From assembly GCF_964036645.1 (NCBI RefSeq), contig NZ_OZ038525.1, positions 3,042,001 to 3,106,000 on the forward strand: a stretch of 64,000 nucleotides of DNA, in the 5' to 3' direction. The notes under the pieces are model-generated. The model worked only from the letters and a program-made list of their open reading frames with translations, was not told the DNA's origin and did no database searches. The position numbers and the translations under genes were made by a program. Origin of the DNA: Tenacibaculum sp. 190524A02b. GTDB lineage: Bacteria > Bacteroidota > Bacteroidia > Flavobacteriales > Flavobacteriaceae. This document shows positions 40,858 to 49,109 of the stretch, piece by piece. Every line of letters starts with the position of its first letter. Within the stretch, counting starts at the first letter, position 1.

Positions 40858-42492
40858 ATGGAAAGTTTACAGAAATTCAACCAAGTACTTGGCTTACGCT
40901 ATGCCAAACATTTTTTACGTAGAACATCTTTTAACTATTCTTCTGAAAAAATTAAAGCATTTGCTTTACTAACACCTGAAGAAGCTTTTAATCAACTTAT
41001 TACTAACCAAAATAATACTTGGAACGAGCCTTATGATCCTAGACCTACAGATGCTCCTCATGGTTATTGGACTTCATCTACTGAAAATCCAACTTCTTTT
41101 GATGGCCAAACAAGAAAAAGAAGAATTGTTACTGCTTGGTGGTGGTATAATGCTATCAAACAAAATTCTTTAAAACAAAAGCTTACCTTCTTTTTACATA
41201 CATCATTTACAACATCTAAGGATGGAGGTACAGGAACTTCCACTCATTTTTTTGATCATTTACGTTTACTAGAACATTACGCGTATGGCAATATTAAAAC
41301 TTTAGCAAAAAAAATAACCTTTGATAATTCCATGCTGAACTATCTGGACAATACTCAAAATAATGCTAATAACCCTAATGAAAATTATGCTAGGGAATTT
41401 TTAGAGTTATTTACCATATTAAAAGGGCCACAGATAGGTAATGGGGATTATACTAATTACACAGAATTTGATGTACAACAAACTGCTAAAGTTTTTTCTG
41501 GTATTAAAATACAGGTAGACAGAAGTGAAATAGATTCAGACACAAACCTTCCTAAAGGAAAGGCCTACGTTGCTAAACACGATACAGAAAACAAAACTTT
41601 TAGTGATGCTTTTAATCAACAAACCATTACTGGTAAAAACACAGAAGAAGGAATAGTAGAAGAGTTGAGTGATTTTGTTGAAATGGTGTTTGCTAAAGAT
41701 GCTACAGCTATTTCATTTTGTAGAAAGCTATATCGCTTTTTTGTAAAAAGTGAATGGAATGATGAAATTGAGCAAACTATTATTATTCCGTTAGCTACTG
41801 AGCTAAAAAATAATAATTATGAAATTTTACCTACTGTAAAAACCTTGCTCACTTCTCAGCATTTTTTCGATGCAAGTGATGGAAATAATACTGATGAAAT
41901 TGTAGGTAGTATTATAAAAAGTCCACTACAATTAATTAGTGAAACTATTACTTATTTTAATTTACTAATTCCAGATCCAATTGCTGATGCTGAAGACTTT
42001 TTTATCTTTTTCAACTTTATTCATAATACTTATTTAGCTTCTGCTGGTATGATTTTATGGTCTCCTGATTCTGTAGCGGGATACCCTGCTCATTATCAAG
42101 AACCTGATTTTGATAGACATTGGTTTTCTTCTAATACAGTATTAGCTCGGTATAAAATGATAGAAAGTTTGCTATCTGGACGTAATAAACTTGGTAATAA
42201 TGGCCGTATTAGAGCTATTTTAGAGATCCCTAAGTTTATAAAAAACAATATTACCAATGCTTCCAATGCTATTGAATTAATCACTGAACTCGCCAATCAT
42301 TTATACCCTGAAAGTATTAATGATGAGAGAAAAAATTACTTTGCTGAAAATCTTTTAGAAGGTTTCCCTGATTATTACTGGACAACTGCTTGGGTTGAAT
42401 ACCTTAATACTGGAGACGATACCATTGTAAGATCTCGATTGAATGCACTGATAGGAAATATGATTAATGCTCCTGAATTTCAGTTAATGTAA
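40858..42492 (+). CDS. DUF1800 family protein
   Basis: A 544-residue protein. It opens with LGLRYAKHFLRRTSFNYS (the DUF1800 entry motif, G/A-x-HLLRR form) and contains NENYAREFLELFTI and FDVQQTAKVFSGIKI, strong family signatures. Later blocks include DATAISFCRKLYRFFV and MILWSPDSVAGYPAHY. DUF1800 genes occur beside DUF1501 genes in many Bacteroidota and Planctomycetota, as here (30-base gap). The pair is presumed to act together on a secreted substrate, but its function is not known. No signal peptide is evident at this start, so export is uncertain. Confidence 0.88.
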   Translation: MESLQKFNQVLGLRYAKHFLRRTSFNYSSEKIKAFALLTPEEAFNQLITNQNNTWNEPYDPRPTDAPHGYWTSSTENPTSFDGQTRKRRIVTAWWWYNAIKQNSLKQKLTFFLHTSFTTSKDGGTGTSTHFFDHLRLLEHYAYGNIKTLAKKITFDNSMLNYLDNTQNNANNPNENYAREFLELFTILKGPQIGNGDYTNYTEFDVQQTAKVFSGIKIQVDRSEIDSDTNLPKGKAYVAKHDTENKTFSDAFNQQTITGKNTEEGIVEELSDFVEMVFAKDATAISFCRKLYRFFVKSEWNDEIEQTIIIPLATELKNNNYEILPTVKTLLTSQHFFDASDGNNTDEIVGSIIKSPLQLISETITYFNLLIPDPIADAEDFFIFFNFIHNTYLASAGMILWSPDSVAGYPAHYQEPDFDRHWFSSNTVLARYKMIESLLSGRNKLGNNGRIRAILEIPKFIKNNITNASNAIELITELANHLYPESINDERKNYFAENLLEGFPDYYWTTAWVEYLNTGDDTIVRSRLNALIGNMINAPEFQLM

Positions 42493-42522
42493 TAAAAAAA
42501 TAATCCCCTTAAATATTATCAA

Positions 42523-44163
42523 ATGAAAAGAAGACAATTTATAAAACTAGCCTCTACAGCTTCTGCTATAGGTTTAATGCCTTTTGAATTAAAAGCTATG
42601 CTTAAAACAGCAGCTATTGCAGATTGTGGAGATTTATCTAATAGAAAATTAGTTCTCATCAATTTAGCTGGAGGAAATGATGGATTGAACACCTTAATTC
42701 CTATCAATGGGTACGATATGTACGCTAATCTTCGTCCTACTCTAAAAATTCCTAATTCTGGAACTAACAAATTTCTAAATTTAGACAGTACTTTACCCGA
42801 GAATCAACAATTAGGATTACATCCTGCTTTAAGTGGATTCAAATCTTTGTATGATAATGATCAATTACGTATAATTCAATCGGTTGGTTATCCTTCACAA
42901 AATAAAAGTCATTTTGCTTCTAGAGATTTATATTCAACAGGAAATGATGGGAATAGTTGGGACAATGGAAGTGATTCTGGATGGATTGGTCGTTTCCTTG
43001 AAAAATATTATAGTGGTGAACTTGAAGAAAGCTATCCTTTAGGAGTGCAAATAGGTTCTAATAAAACCGAACTTGGTTTTCACGGAGAGGAAGAACATGG
43101 TTTAGCTATTAATATTTCTGGGCAAGACCCTTCTGGTTTTTATACAGAATTAAATGGTTTAGGTGGTTTACCTCCTACTACAATTCCTTCATCTGATTTT
43201 GGTACAGAATTACAATACATTATTAATGTAAATACTTTATCAAACAAATATTCTCAAGCTATTTCTAACGCTTTTAATAACGGGCAAAATTCGTCTACCT
43301 ATCCTGATACTGATTTATCTAATCAGCTAAAAACTGTGGCTAGGCTTATTAGTGGCGGATTAAAATCTAAAGTATACATGGTTCGTATTGGTGGTTTTGA
43401 TACACATGATAATCAAAATCAAAATGATAGTGATATTACAGGTGAGCATTATACCTTATTGCAGACTGTTTCAGAAGCGGTTTCTGCTTTTATGAATGAT
43501 TTAACTTCGCAAACATTAGCCAATGATGTAGTTGGATTAACTTTTTCAGAATTTGGTAGAAAGGCTAAAGAAAATGGAAATCTAGGAACGGATCATGGTG
43601 AAATAGCACCTATGTTTGTTTTTGGAAATCCTGTTAATGGTGGAGTTTCTGGTATAAATGTAGACTTAACTGAAGCTACAAGTGATAATAATTACCAAAT
43701 AAAAACTGTACAATATGACTATAGGCAAACCTTAGGTACGTTACTTCAAGATTTCTTAGGCGCTAGTAATTTGGTTATTGACGGAACTTTTTTCAATAAT
43801 TCAAATAGTCAAAGTTTTACTGACTCTAAAATTACTGAGTTATTGAAAGGTTCATATTCCGTTGCTGAAAATTGTTTACTTGACACTTTATCTACAAGTG
43901 AGAACTTAAATACCAATGATCCTAATAAATGGTTTGTTTACCCAAATCCTTTTACTGATATTTTGTATTTAAATTCATTAGACGAACATTCAAAAATTAA
44001 TTACCAACTATATGATAATCGTGGACAAGTAATTATGCAAGGAAGTAAACAACCCTATAATAATACTTTTAAAATCAATGTTCCTTCTTTAGCTTCAGGT
44101 ATTTATTTCTTAAAAGTTATTAGTAGCGAGAAAGCTGAAATTCATAAAGTTTTTAGGCTTTAA
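42523..44163 (+). CDS. DUF1501 protein with Tat-like signal and T9SS sorting domain
   Basis: A 546-residue protein. The N-terminus KRRQFIKLASTASAIGL fits a twin-arginine (Tat) signal. The DUF1501 (sulfatase/alkaline phosphatase-like fold) body has KLVLINLAGGNDGLNTLIP near the start, a MVRIGGFDTHDNQN block, and FSEFGRKAKENG then GTDHGEIAPMFVFG. The last 75 or so residues form a T9SS type A sorting domain (VYPNPFTDILYLNSL, YDNRGQVIMQ, SGIYFLKVI). It is cotranscribed with the DUF1800 gene. Tat export with T9SS sorting in one protein is unusual. The enzyme activity is unknown. Confidence 0.88.
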   Translation: MKRRQFIKLASTASAIGLMPFELKAMLKTAAIADCGDLSNRKLVLINLAGGNDGLNTLIPINGYDMYANLRPTLKIPNSGTNKFLNLDSTLPENQQLGLHPALSGFKSLYDNDQLRIIQSVGYPSQNKSHFASRDLYSTGNDGNSWDNGSDSGWIGRFLEKYYSGELEESYPLGVQIGSNKTELGFHGEEEHGLAINISGQDPSGFYTELNGLGGLPPTTIPSSDFGTELQYIINVNTLSNKYSQAISNAFNNGQNSSTYPDTDLSNQLKTVARLISGGLKSKVYMVRIGGFDTHDNQNQNDSDITGEHYTLLQTVSEAVSAFMNDLTSQTLANDVVGLTFSEFGRKAKENGNLGTDHGEIAPMFVFGNPVNGGVSGINVDLTEATSDNNYQIKTVQYDYRQTLGTLLQDFLGASNLVIDGTFFNNSNSQSFTDSKITELLKGSYSVAENCLLDTLSTSENLNTNDPNKWFVYPNPFTDILYLNSLDEHSKINYQLYDNRGQVIMQGSKQPYNNTFKINVPSLASGIYFLKVISSEKAEIHKVFRL

Positions 44164-44208
44164 TACTATTTTACAGACAATATTTGATTAATACTTTAAA
44201 AGTATCCA

Positions 44209-44245
44209 AAGTACAATTAGGTTAACGCTATTAACCTTTGTACTT
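44209..44245. terminator. Strong hairpin at the convergent DUF1501/rsmG junction
   Basis: Stem AAGTACAA-TT-AGGTTAA / TTAACCT-TTGTACTT, 15 pairs with a 2-base bulge and loop CGCTA. It overlaps the last codons of rsmG (stop 44231-44233). T runs after it are weak, so it may be a two-way terminator or an mRNA-end protector. Confidence 0.5.
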
Positions 44246-44860
44246 CATAGGCAAGTGCACTACTTTTTTAGTTTCAAAAAAATCTTCTTCAAAATAATTT
44301 GGTAAATCATATATAGTTGCCTTAGGAAAGCTAGCCAACTCTTCAGTTAAATCACCTCCTTTTAAATACAAAATTCCATTTTTTAATTCGTGATTTTGTT
44401 TTTTATGAACTTTGTTTTTCACCCATCTATGAAATGTTTCCATCTGAGCTACTGCTCTACTTACAATAAAATCATAAGTTTCTTTTACTTCTTCTACTCT
44501 ACCATGCGTGGTTTTAACATTTTCTATGCCTAAGCCTGCAACTACTTCATTTACCACTTTTATTTTCTTTCCTATAGAATCTACCAAATGAAAATTGGTT
44601 TCTGGAAATAAAATAGCTAACGGAATCCCAGGAAACCCTCCTCCGGTACCTACATCCATAACTTGAGCACCAGCTTTAAACTCCATAACTTTCGCTATTC
44701 CTAAAGAGTGCAATACATGACGTAAATATAACTCATCAATATCTTTACGAGATACTACGTTTATTTTCAAATTCCAATCTTTATACAGTTCTTGTAATTT
44801 AGAAAACTGTTCTAATTGTTGCTCAGTAAGCTCACCAAAGTATTTATTAATTATTTCCAT
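44231..44860 (-). CDS. rsmG: 16S rRNA (guanine-N7) methyltransferase
   Basis: A 209-residue protein from ATG 44860. An upstream ATG at 44893 would add 11 residues, but a -7 promoter box (44878-44885) lies inside that stretch, which argues against it. It carries the SAM-binding block QVMDVGTGGGFPGIPLAILF and the later FIVSRAVAQMETFHRWV region, both RsmG signatures. It methylates G527 (E. coli numbering) of 16S rRNA in the 530 loop; loss gives low-level streptomycin resistance in other bacteria. It ends in the hairpin described at 44209. Confidence 0.95.
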   Translation of the reverse strand: MEIINKYFGELTEQQLEQFSKLQELYKDWNLKINVVSRKDIDELYLRHVLHSLGIAKVMEFKAGAQVMDVGTGGGFPGIPLAILFPETNFHLVDSIGKKIKVVNEVVAGLGIENVKTTHGRVEEVKETYDFIVSRAVAQMETFHRWVKNKVHKKQNHELKNGILYLKGGDLTEELASFPKATIYDLPNYFEEDFFETKKVVHLPMKYKG

Positions 44861-44877
44861 TGATACTATTTTCGCTG

Positions 44878-44885
44878 CAAAAGTA
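44878..44885 (-). promoter_or_regulatory. Promoter -7 box for rsmG
   Basis: TACTTTTG on the minus strand (CAAAAGTA on plus), an exact TAnnTTTG box 17 bases before ATG 44860. This supports the shorter rsmG start. Confidence 0.5.
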
Positions 44886-44975
44886 AAAAACAAATTTGGT
44901 ATGTTGATTTTTAAATAAAAGATATTCTTATCGTTAAAAAGTTATTCAAACTCATTATTGTCACATAAAAACCGT

Positions 44976-44983
44976 TATTTTTG
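44976..44983 (+). promoter_or_regulatory. Promoter -7 box for the desaturase gene
   Basis: TATTTTTG matches TAnnTTTG, 20 bases before the start at 45004. The nearest TTG upstream is at 15 bases, shorter than ideal. Confidence 0.4.
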
Positions 44984-45003
44984 TCTTTCTTAATAAGCGT
45001 TAA

Positions 45004-46095
45004 ATGAAGACAGTAAACTTCTCAAGAATTGACAATAAAAAGTTCTTCAGGACTTTAAACAAACGAGTAAACACTTACTTTAAAGAAAATAATATAAAAC
45101 GTACTGGTAACTGGAAGTTATATACTAAAGCTGCTATTATGTTTGCCATTTTTATTGTTCCTTTTGTACTAATTTTAACCATTGACATGTCACAATGGGT
45201 AAAACTAGCTTTATCTATAGTTATGGGAATTGGAATGGCTGGTGTGGGTATGAATGTTATGCACGATGCCAATCATGAGTCATTTTCTAGTAACAAATGG
45301 GTTAACAAATTAATGGGTAGTAGTATTTATATTTTAGCAGGAAATGTTTATAACTGGAAAGTGCAACATAATGTTTTACACCACACTTATACGAATATAA
45401 AAGATCATGATGAAGATATTGATGCAGGAAGAGTTATTCGTTTTTCTAAGCATGCAAAATGGTTATGGATTCACAAGTTCCAAAAATACTATTCTATCTT
45501 CTTGTATGGACTATTAACTATTAACTGGGCTATTACTACTGATTTTAAGCAAATGCGTAGTTATTTAAAAAGAAAACTTTCTTACGGTAAATTTCCTAAT
45601 CCAGCTACAGAATGGACGAAGCTTGTGGTTTCAAAACTTGCTTATTATTCTTTGTGGGTTGTTTTACCTATTGCTGTTTTAAATATTGCTTGGTGGAAAG
45701 TTTTAATTGGTTTTTTTGCCATGCACTACACCGCTGGTATTATTTTGAGTGTTGTATTTCAGTTAGCACATATTGTACCTAAAACTGAAATGCCTTTACC
45801 AGATGAAAATGGAAATATTAAAAATACATGGGCTATTCATCAATTATATACAACGGCTAATTTTGCACCTAAAAATTGGATTGTTAATTTTTATACTGGT
45901 GGGCTAAATCATCAAGTAGAACATCATATTTTTCCAAATATTTCTCATATTCATTATAAAAAACTAGCTAAAATAGTTAAAGAAACTGCTTTGGAGTTTA
46001 ATCTACCTTATAATGAATATAACACTACAAGAAAAGCTATTGTAGAACATTTTAAACATTTAGCAGAATTAGGAAAGAAACCACAACTAGCATAG
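45004..46095 (+). CDS. Membrane fatty acid (acyl-CoA/acyl-lipid) desaturase
   Basis: A 363-residue membrane enzyme. It has the three histidine boxes of the desaturase/hydroxylase superfamily: HDANHES, HNVLHHTYTN and QVEHHIFPNISH. The Q-x-x-HH form of the third box fits front-end/linoleoyl-CoA-type desaturases. Two pairs of hydrophobic segments surround them (FAIFIVPFVLILTIDM and similar). It introduces a double bond into membrane acyl chains, probably for fluidity at low temperature. The aminotransferase gene follows after 28 bases, so they may share a transcript. Confidence 0.92.
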   Translation: MKTVNFSRIDNKKFFRTLNKRVNTYFKENNIKRTGNWKLYTKAAIMFAIFIVPFVLILTIDMSQWVKLALSIVMGIGMAGVGMNVMHDANHESFSSNKWVNKLMGSSIYILAGNVYNWKVQHNVLHHTYTNIKDHDEDIDAGRVIRFSKHAKWLWIHKFQKYYSIFLYGLLTINWAITTDFKQMRSYLKRKLSYGKFPNPATEWTKLVVSKLAYYSLWVVLPIAVLNIAWWKVLIGFFAMHYTAGIILSVVFQLAHIVPKTEMPLPDENGNIKNTWAIHQLYTTANFAPKNWIVNFYTGGLNHQVEHHIFPNISHIHYKKLAKIVKETALEFNLPYNEYNTTRKAIVEHFKHLAELGKKPQLA

Positions 46096-46123
46096 TAAAA
46101 GAACAACAACGCAATATATAACA

Positions 46124-47311
46124 ATGTCAAACGCATTATCAAACAGAATTAACAGTTTACCTGTTTCTCAAACCTTAGCAATGGCCGCTAAAGCCAGAGA
46201 ATTGAAAGCTGAAGGGAAGGACATCATTAGTTTAAGTTTAGGAGAACCTGACTTTAACACACCTGATTTTATTAAAGAAGCAGCAGTTGAAGCCATTAAT
46301 CAAGATTATAATTCATACACACCTGTAGATGGGTATGCTGAATTAAAAGAAGCTATTTGTTCTAAATTCAAAAGAGATAACAATTTAGATTATAAACCTA
46401 GTCAAATTGTGGTTTCTACTGGAGCAAAACAATCTATTGCTAATGTAGCTCAGGTATTATTAAATCCTGGTGATGAAGTTTTATTACCTGCTCCTTACTG
46501 GGTAAGCTACTCTGCAATTGCAACTTTATGTGAGGCTAAATTTGTAGAAATTCCTTCTTCTATTGATACGGATTTTAAAATTACTCCTGAACAATTAGAA
46601 GCTGCAATTACTCCTAAGACTAAAATGATTTTCTTTAATTCGCCTAACAATCCTAGCGGATCTATTTATAGTGAAGAAGAATACAGAGCTTTAGCCAAGG
46701 TTTTAGAAAAACATCCTCAGATTTATATTTTATCTGATGAGATTTATGAGCATATTAATTATGGAAGTAAACTATTTAGTTTTGCTGCTATTGAAAATAT
46801 GTATGATAGAACTATTACTGTTAATGGACTAGCCAAAGCTTTTGCTATGACAGGTTGGAGAATTGGTTTTATTGGTGCTCCTGAATGGATTGCTAAAGCT
46901 TGTACTAAAATGCAAGGGCAAATTACTTCTGGAACCAATTGTATTGCACAACGTGCAGCTATTACTGCGGTATCTGCAAGTCCAGATAAAGTACAATACA
47001 TGGTAGATGAGTTTAAAAAACGTAGAGATATTGTTTTGGACTTATTAGGTCAAATTGAAGGTTTTAAATTAAATGTACCTGAAGGTGCTTTTTATATTTT
47101 CCCTGATATTTCTGCTTTCTTTGGAAGAACAATTAGAGGAAAAGCTATTAACAATGCTAACGATTTTTCTATGTTATTATTAGAGGAAGCTAACGTAGCA
47201 TCTGTTACTGGTGAAGCTTTTGGAGCTCCAAATTGTATCCGTTTATCATATGCAGCTTCTGAATTACAATTACGTGAGGCTGTAAAAAGAATTAAAGAAG
47301 TTTTAAGTTAG
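46124..47311 (+). CDS. Class I aminotransferase, probable aspartate aminotransferase
   Basis: A 395-residue PLP enzyme of fold type I. It starts with SLPVSQTLAMAAKARELKA and ISLSLGEPDFNTPDFI, typical of the AspC/AAT I-gamma group. The PLP-binding lysine is in VNGLAKAFAMTGWRIGF, and the substrate-carboxylate Arg is in NCIRLSYAAS near the end. NSPNNPSGSIY and LSDEIYEHINY are the other family blocks. It most likely interconverts aspartate and oxaloacetate with glutamate/2-oxoglutarate; a broader amino acid range cannot be excluded. Confidence 0.93.
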   Translation: MSNALSNRINSLPVSQTLAMAAKARELKAEGKDIISLSLGEPDFNTPDFIKEAAVEAINQDYNSYTPVDGYAELKEAICSKFKRDNNLDYKPSQIVVSTGAKQSIANVAQVLLNPGDEVLLPAPYWVSYSAIATLCEAKFVEIPSSIDTDFKITPEQLEAAITPKTKMIFFNSPNNPSGSIYSEEEYRALAKVLEKHPQIYILSDEIYEHINYGSKLFSFAAIENMYDRTITVNGLAKAFAMTGWRIGFIGAPEWIAKACTKMQGQITSGTNCIAQRAAITAVSASPDKVQYMVDEFKKRRDIVLDLLGQIEGFKLNVPEGAFYIFPDISAFFGRTIRGKAINNANDFSMLLLEEANVASVTGEAFGAPNCIRLSYAASELQLREAVKRIKEVLS

Positions 47312-47334
47312 AAATTAACTTATAAAAAATATTG

Positions 47335-47369
47335 AAAAACTGTTTAATCTATGTATTAGGCAGTTTTTT
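47335..47369 (+). terminator. Probable terminator after the aminotransferase gene
   Basis: Arms AAAACTG and CAGTTTT flank an inner TTAAT/ATTA pairing. A T run follows. It starts 24 bases past the stop at 47311. Confidence 0.6.
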
Positions 47370-47406
47370 GTTTTTCATGTTATACGGAACTTTAATAAAA
47401 TATTTT

Positions 47407-48180
47407 TTACATCTTCACCAAAATCTCTTTCATCATTTTTGCAGCTAAAAAAGCCGTCATGTTTTGAAAGTCTTTAGTAGGGTTATACTCTACAATATCT
47501 GCTCCTACTATTTCAGCGTCTATACTTTGTATAATTTCAATGACTTGCCTTGAAGTAAAACCTCCTGGTTCATGATGGGAAACACCTGGTGCAAAAGCAG
47601 GATCAAATCCATCCATATCTAAAGATATATATAAAGGGTTTTCAAACTTAGGCAACTTACTAATATCCCAATCTTTCATAGTATGAATTTCAACATTAAA
47701 CAAAGCAGCTTGGTCTGCTTGATGTGGATTTAATGTTCTTATTCCTACTTGCACTAATCTTTCTGCTAGTTTGTCTTCCATAATTCTAGCAAAAGGACAA
47801 GCGTGTGAATATAAATTTCCTTCAAAATTATCGTATAAATCAGCATGGGCATCAATATGAAGAATATCTAACTTTGGGTATTTTTTATGCAATGCTTTTA
47901 AAATAGGATACGTTATAGAATGATCTCCTCCTAATGTAAAAAGCTTATCTCCTTGCTTCAAATTCTGTTCAGTTATTTTTTCAATATCAAAATATGATTC
48001 AATATCAAAATCACCTTTATCTCCATTTAAATAACCTTCAATAGAACTTCCATTTTCAGCATATAAATTCATTGAGCCACTATTTAACGCTTCTCTTATT
48101 AGTTTTGGGGCTAACTTATGTCCTTTTTGATAGGATGAATTCTCATCAAATGGAATTCCTTGGATACTTACATTGGTCAT
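47407..48180 (-). CDS. Agmatinase/arginase family ureohydrolase
   Basis: A 257-residue enzyme with the complete dimanganese site: GGDHSITYP, LHIDAHADLYD and YISLDMDGFDPAFAPG. It also has HHEPGGFTSRQV, the family's substrate-side block. It hydrolyses a guanidino substrate to urea plus an amine; agmatine (to putrescine) is the likeliest by resemblance, with formimidoylglutamate or guanidinobutyrate possible. It is slightly short for the family (often 290-310) because the N-terminal arm is brief. It is monocistronic by position. Confidence 0.9.
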   Translation of the reverse strand: MTNVSIQGIPFDENSSYQKGHKLAPKLIREALNSGSMNLYAENGSSIEGYLNGDKGDFDIESYFDIEKITEQNLKQGDKLFTLGGDHSITYPILKALHKKYPKLDILHIDAHADLYDNFEGNLYSHACPFARIMEDKLAERLVQVGIRTLNPHQADQAALFNVEIHTMKDWDISKLPKFENPLYISLDMDGFDPAFAPGVSHHEPGGFTSRQVIEIIQSIDAEIVGADIVEYNPTKDFQNMTAFLAAKMMKEILVKM

Positions 48181-48281
48181 TACTAAAATGGTTATTTTTA
48201 TACTGTTTTATTTACTAAAACTATCCTAATTTTTCTCAAAAGGCTCTTCTTACTAACTCTATAAGTTAAAATACTTAAAGT

Positions 48282-48340
48282 CTTTCTGCATATTGCAACT
48301 ACAAATTTGGTAATACCCGAAACCTTCCTGCATATTACAA
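48282..48340. repeat. Imperfect 17-bp direct repeat in a gene-free gap
   Basis: CTTTCTGCATATTGCAA (48282-48298) and CTTCCTGCATATTACAA (48324-48340) match at 15 of 17 positions, 42 bases apart. The 275-base gap around them holds no gene that I can support. Confidence 0.6.
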
Positions 48341-48424
48341 GAAACTTTAGGGTAAAATTAAATACTATATTAAAAACACAAGCCTTTTTTATAGTTATAA
48401 TATACTCTTTTTAAACAGTATAAA

Positions 48425-48477
48425 CAAAAAAAGCACAGGTAATAAAGATTATAAGTTAACTATTCATTTTACCTGTG
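48425..48477 (-). terminator. Probable terminator of the sulfide operon
   Basis: Arms CACAGGTAA (48434-48442) and TTACCTGTG (48469-48477) pair across a 26-base loop and are followed on the minus strand by a run of T. The upper arm overlaps the last codons of the HMA gene. Confidence 0.5.
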
Positions 48478-48722
48478 GCACAGCTAACAAAAGATTTAGC
48501 TTTATGAAGTATTGTATTTTTATCACCAGCTTCAGGATAGCCTAATTTTGATAATTTTTCTTTAGCTAATATTAAGTGATTCGCTTCTGACACAAAGGTT
48601 ACTAATGATTGTTCTACATTTATTACCACTTCATTAATTCCTTCAATACTATCTAACCCTTTTTTTATGGTTGTAGCACATCCTCCACATTTTAAATTTT
48701 CTATATATATTTCTTGTATCAT
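48456..48722 (-). CDS. Heavy-metal-associated (HMA) domain protein
   Basis: An 88-residue protein from ATG 48722. An ATG at 48743 would add 7 residues and overlap the rhodanese gene by 19 bases; with 48722 the genes sit 2 bases apart. Residues 1-66 are an HMA ferredoxin-like fold, with the metal site Cys-x-x-Cys in ENLKCGGCATTIKKGL (family form M/L-x-C-x-x-C). A C-terminal tail adds one more Cys (SFVSCATGKMNS). It normally binds Cu+ or another soft metal. It is last in the sulfide operon, where it may instead handle sulfane sulfur or protect against metal-sulfide chemistry (inference). Confidence 0.85.
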   Translation of the reverse strand: MIQEIYIENLKCGGCATTIKKGLDSIEGINEVVINVEQSLVTFVSEANHLILAKEKLSKLGYPEAGDKNTILHKAKSFVSCATGKMNS

Positions 48723-48724
48723 CT

Positions 48725-49102
48725 CTATTTCTTTTGTTTCCATTCTGTATAGCCTCCTTCTACATTATATACCTTAAACCCGTTTTTAACTAAAGTTTCA
48801 GCCGCTATTAAACTCCTTCCTCCTGATCTACAGTATAAATATACTGGTTTTTCTTTATTTAAAGTATGTAATACTCTTGCTTCAAAATCAGTAGCAGTAA
48901 CATCTATTTTTTCTGCATTTTGTATAATTCCTCCTTCCCATTCCTTAGGTGTTCTTACATCTACTAATTGAATGTTATCTCCATTACTTAATAAGGTTTT
49001 TAAATCAGTAACCGTAATATTTTCTATTTCTTTAGATTGGGTTTGACATGCTATTGAAAACACCGTAAAAAAAACTGCTGCTATTATTTTTAAATACTTC
49101 AT
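48725..49102 (-). CDS. Rhodanese-like lipoprotein
   Basis: A 125-residue protein. The start (IIAAVFFTVFSIACQ) has a lipobox with Cys19, so it should be a lipid-anchored periplasmic protein. The rhodanese domain has IQLVDVRTPKEWEGGII and the catalytic loop YLYCRSGGRSL with nucleophile Cys, then GFKVYNVEGGYTEWK. It transfers sulfane sulfur between thiols or cyanide. It lies 7 bases downstream of the persulfide dioxygenase gene, giving the cell sulfurtransferases on both sides of the inner membrane. Confidence 0.92.
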   Translation of the reverse strand: MKYLKIIAAVFFTVFSIACQTQSKEIENITVTDLKTLLSNGDNIQLVDVRTPKEWEGGIIQNAEKIDVTATDFEARVLHTLNKEKPVYLYCRSGGRSLIAAETLVKNGFKVYNVEGGYTEWKQKK

Positions 49103-49109
49103 AATCTAC

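Noticed and set aside
44861..44893. 11-codon N-terminal extension of rsmG
   Set aside because: It would enclose the -7 promoter box, and the shorter start matches usual RsmG length.
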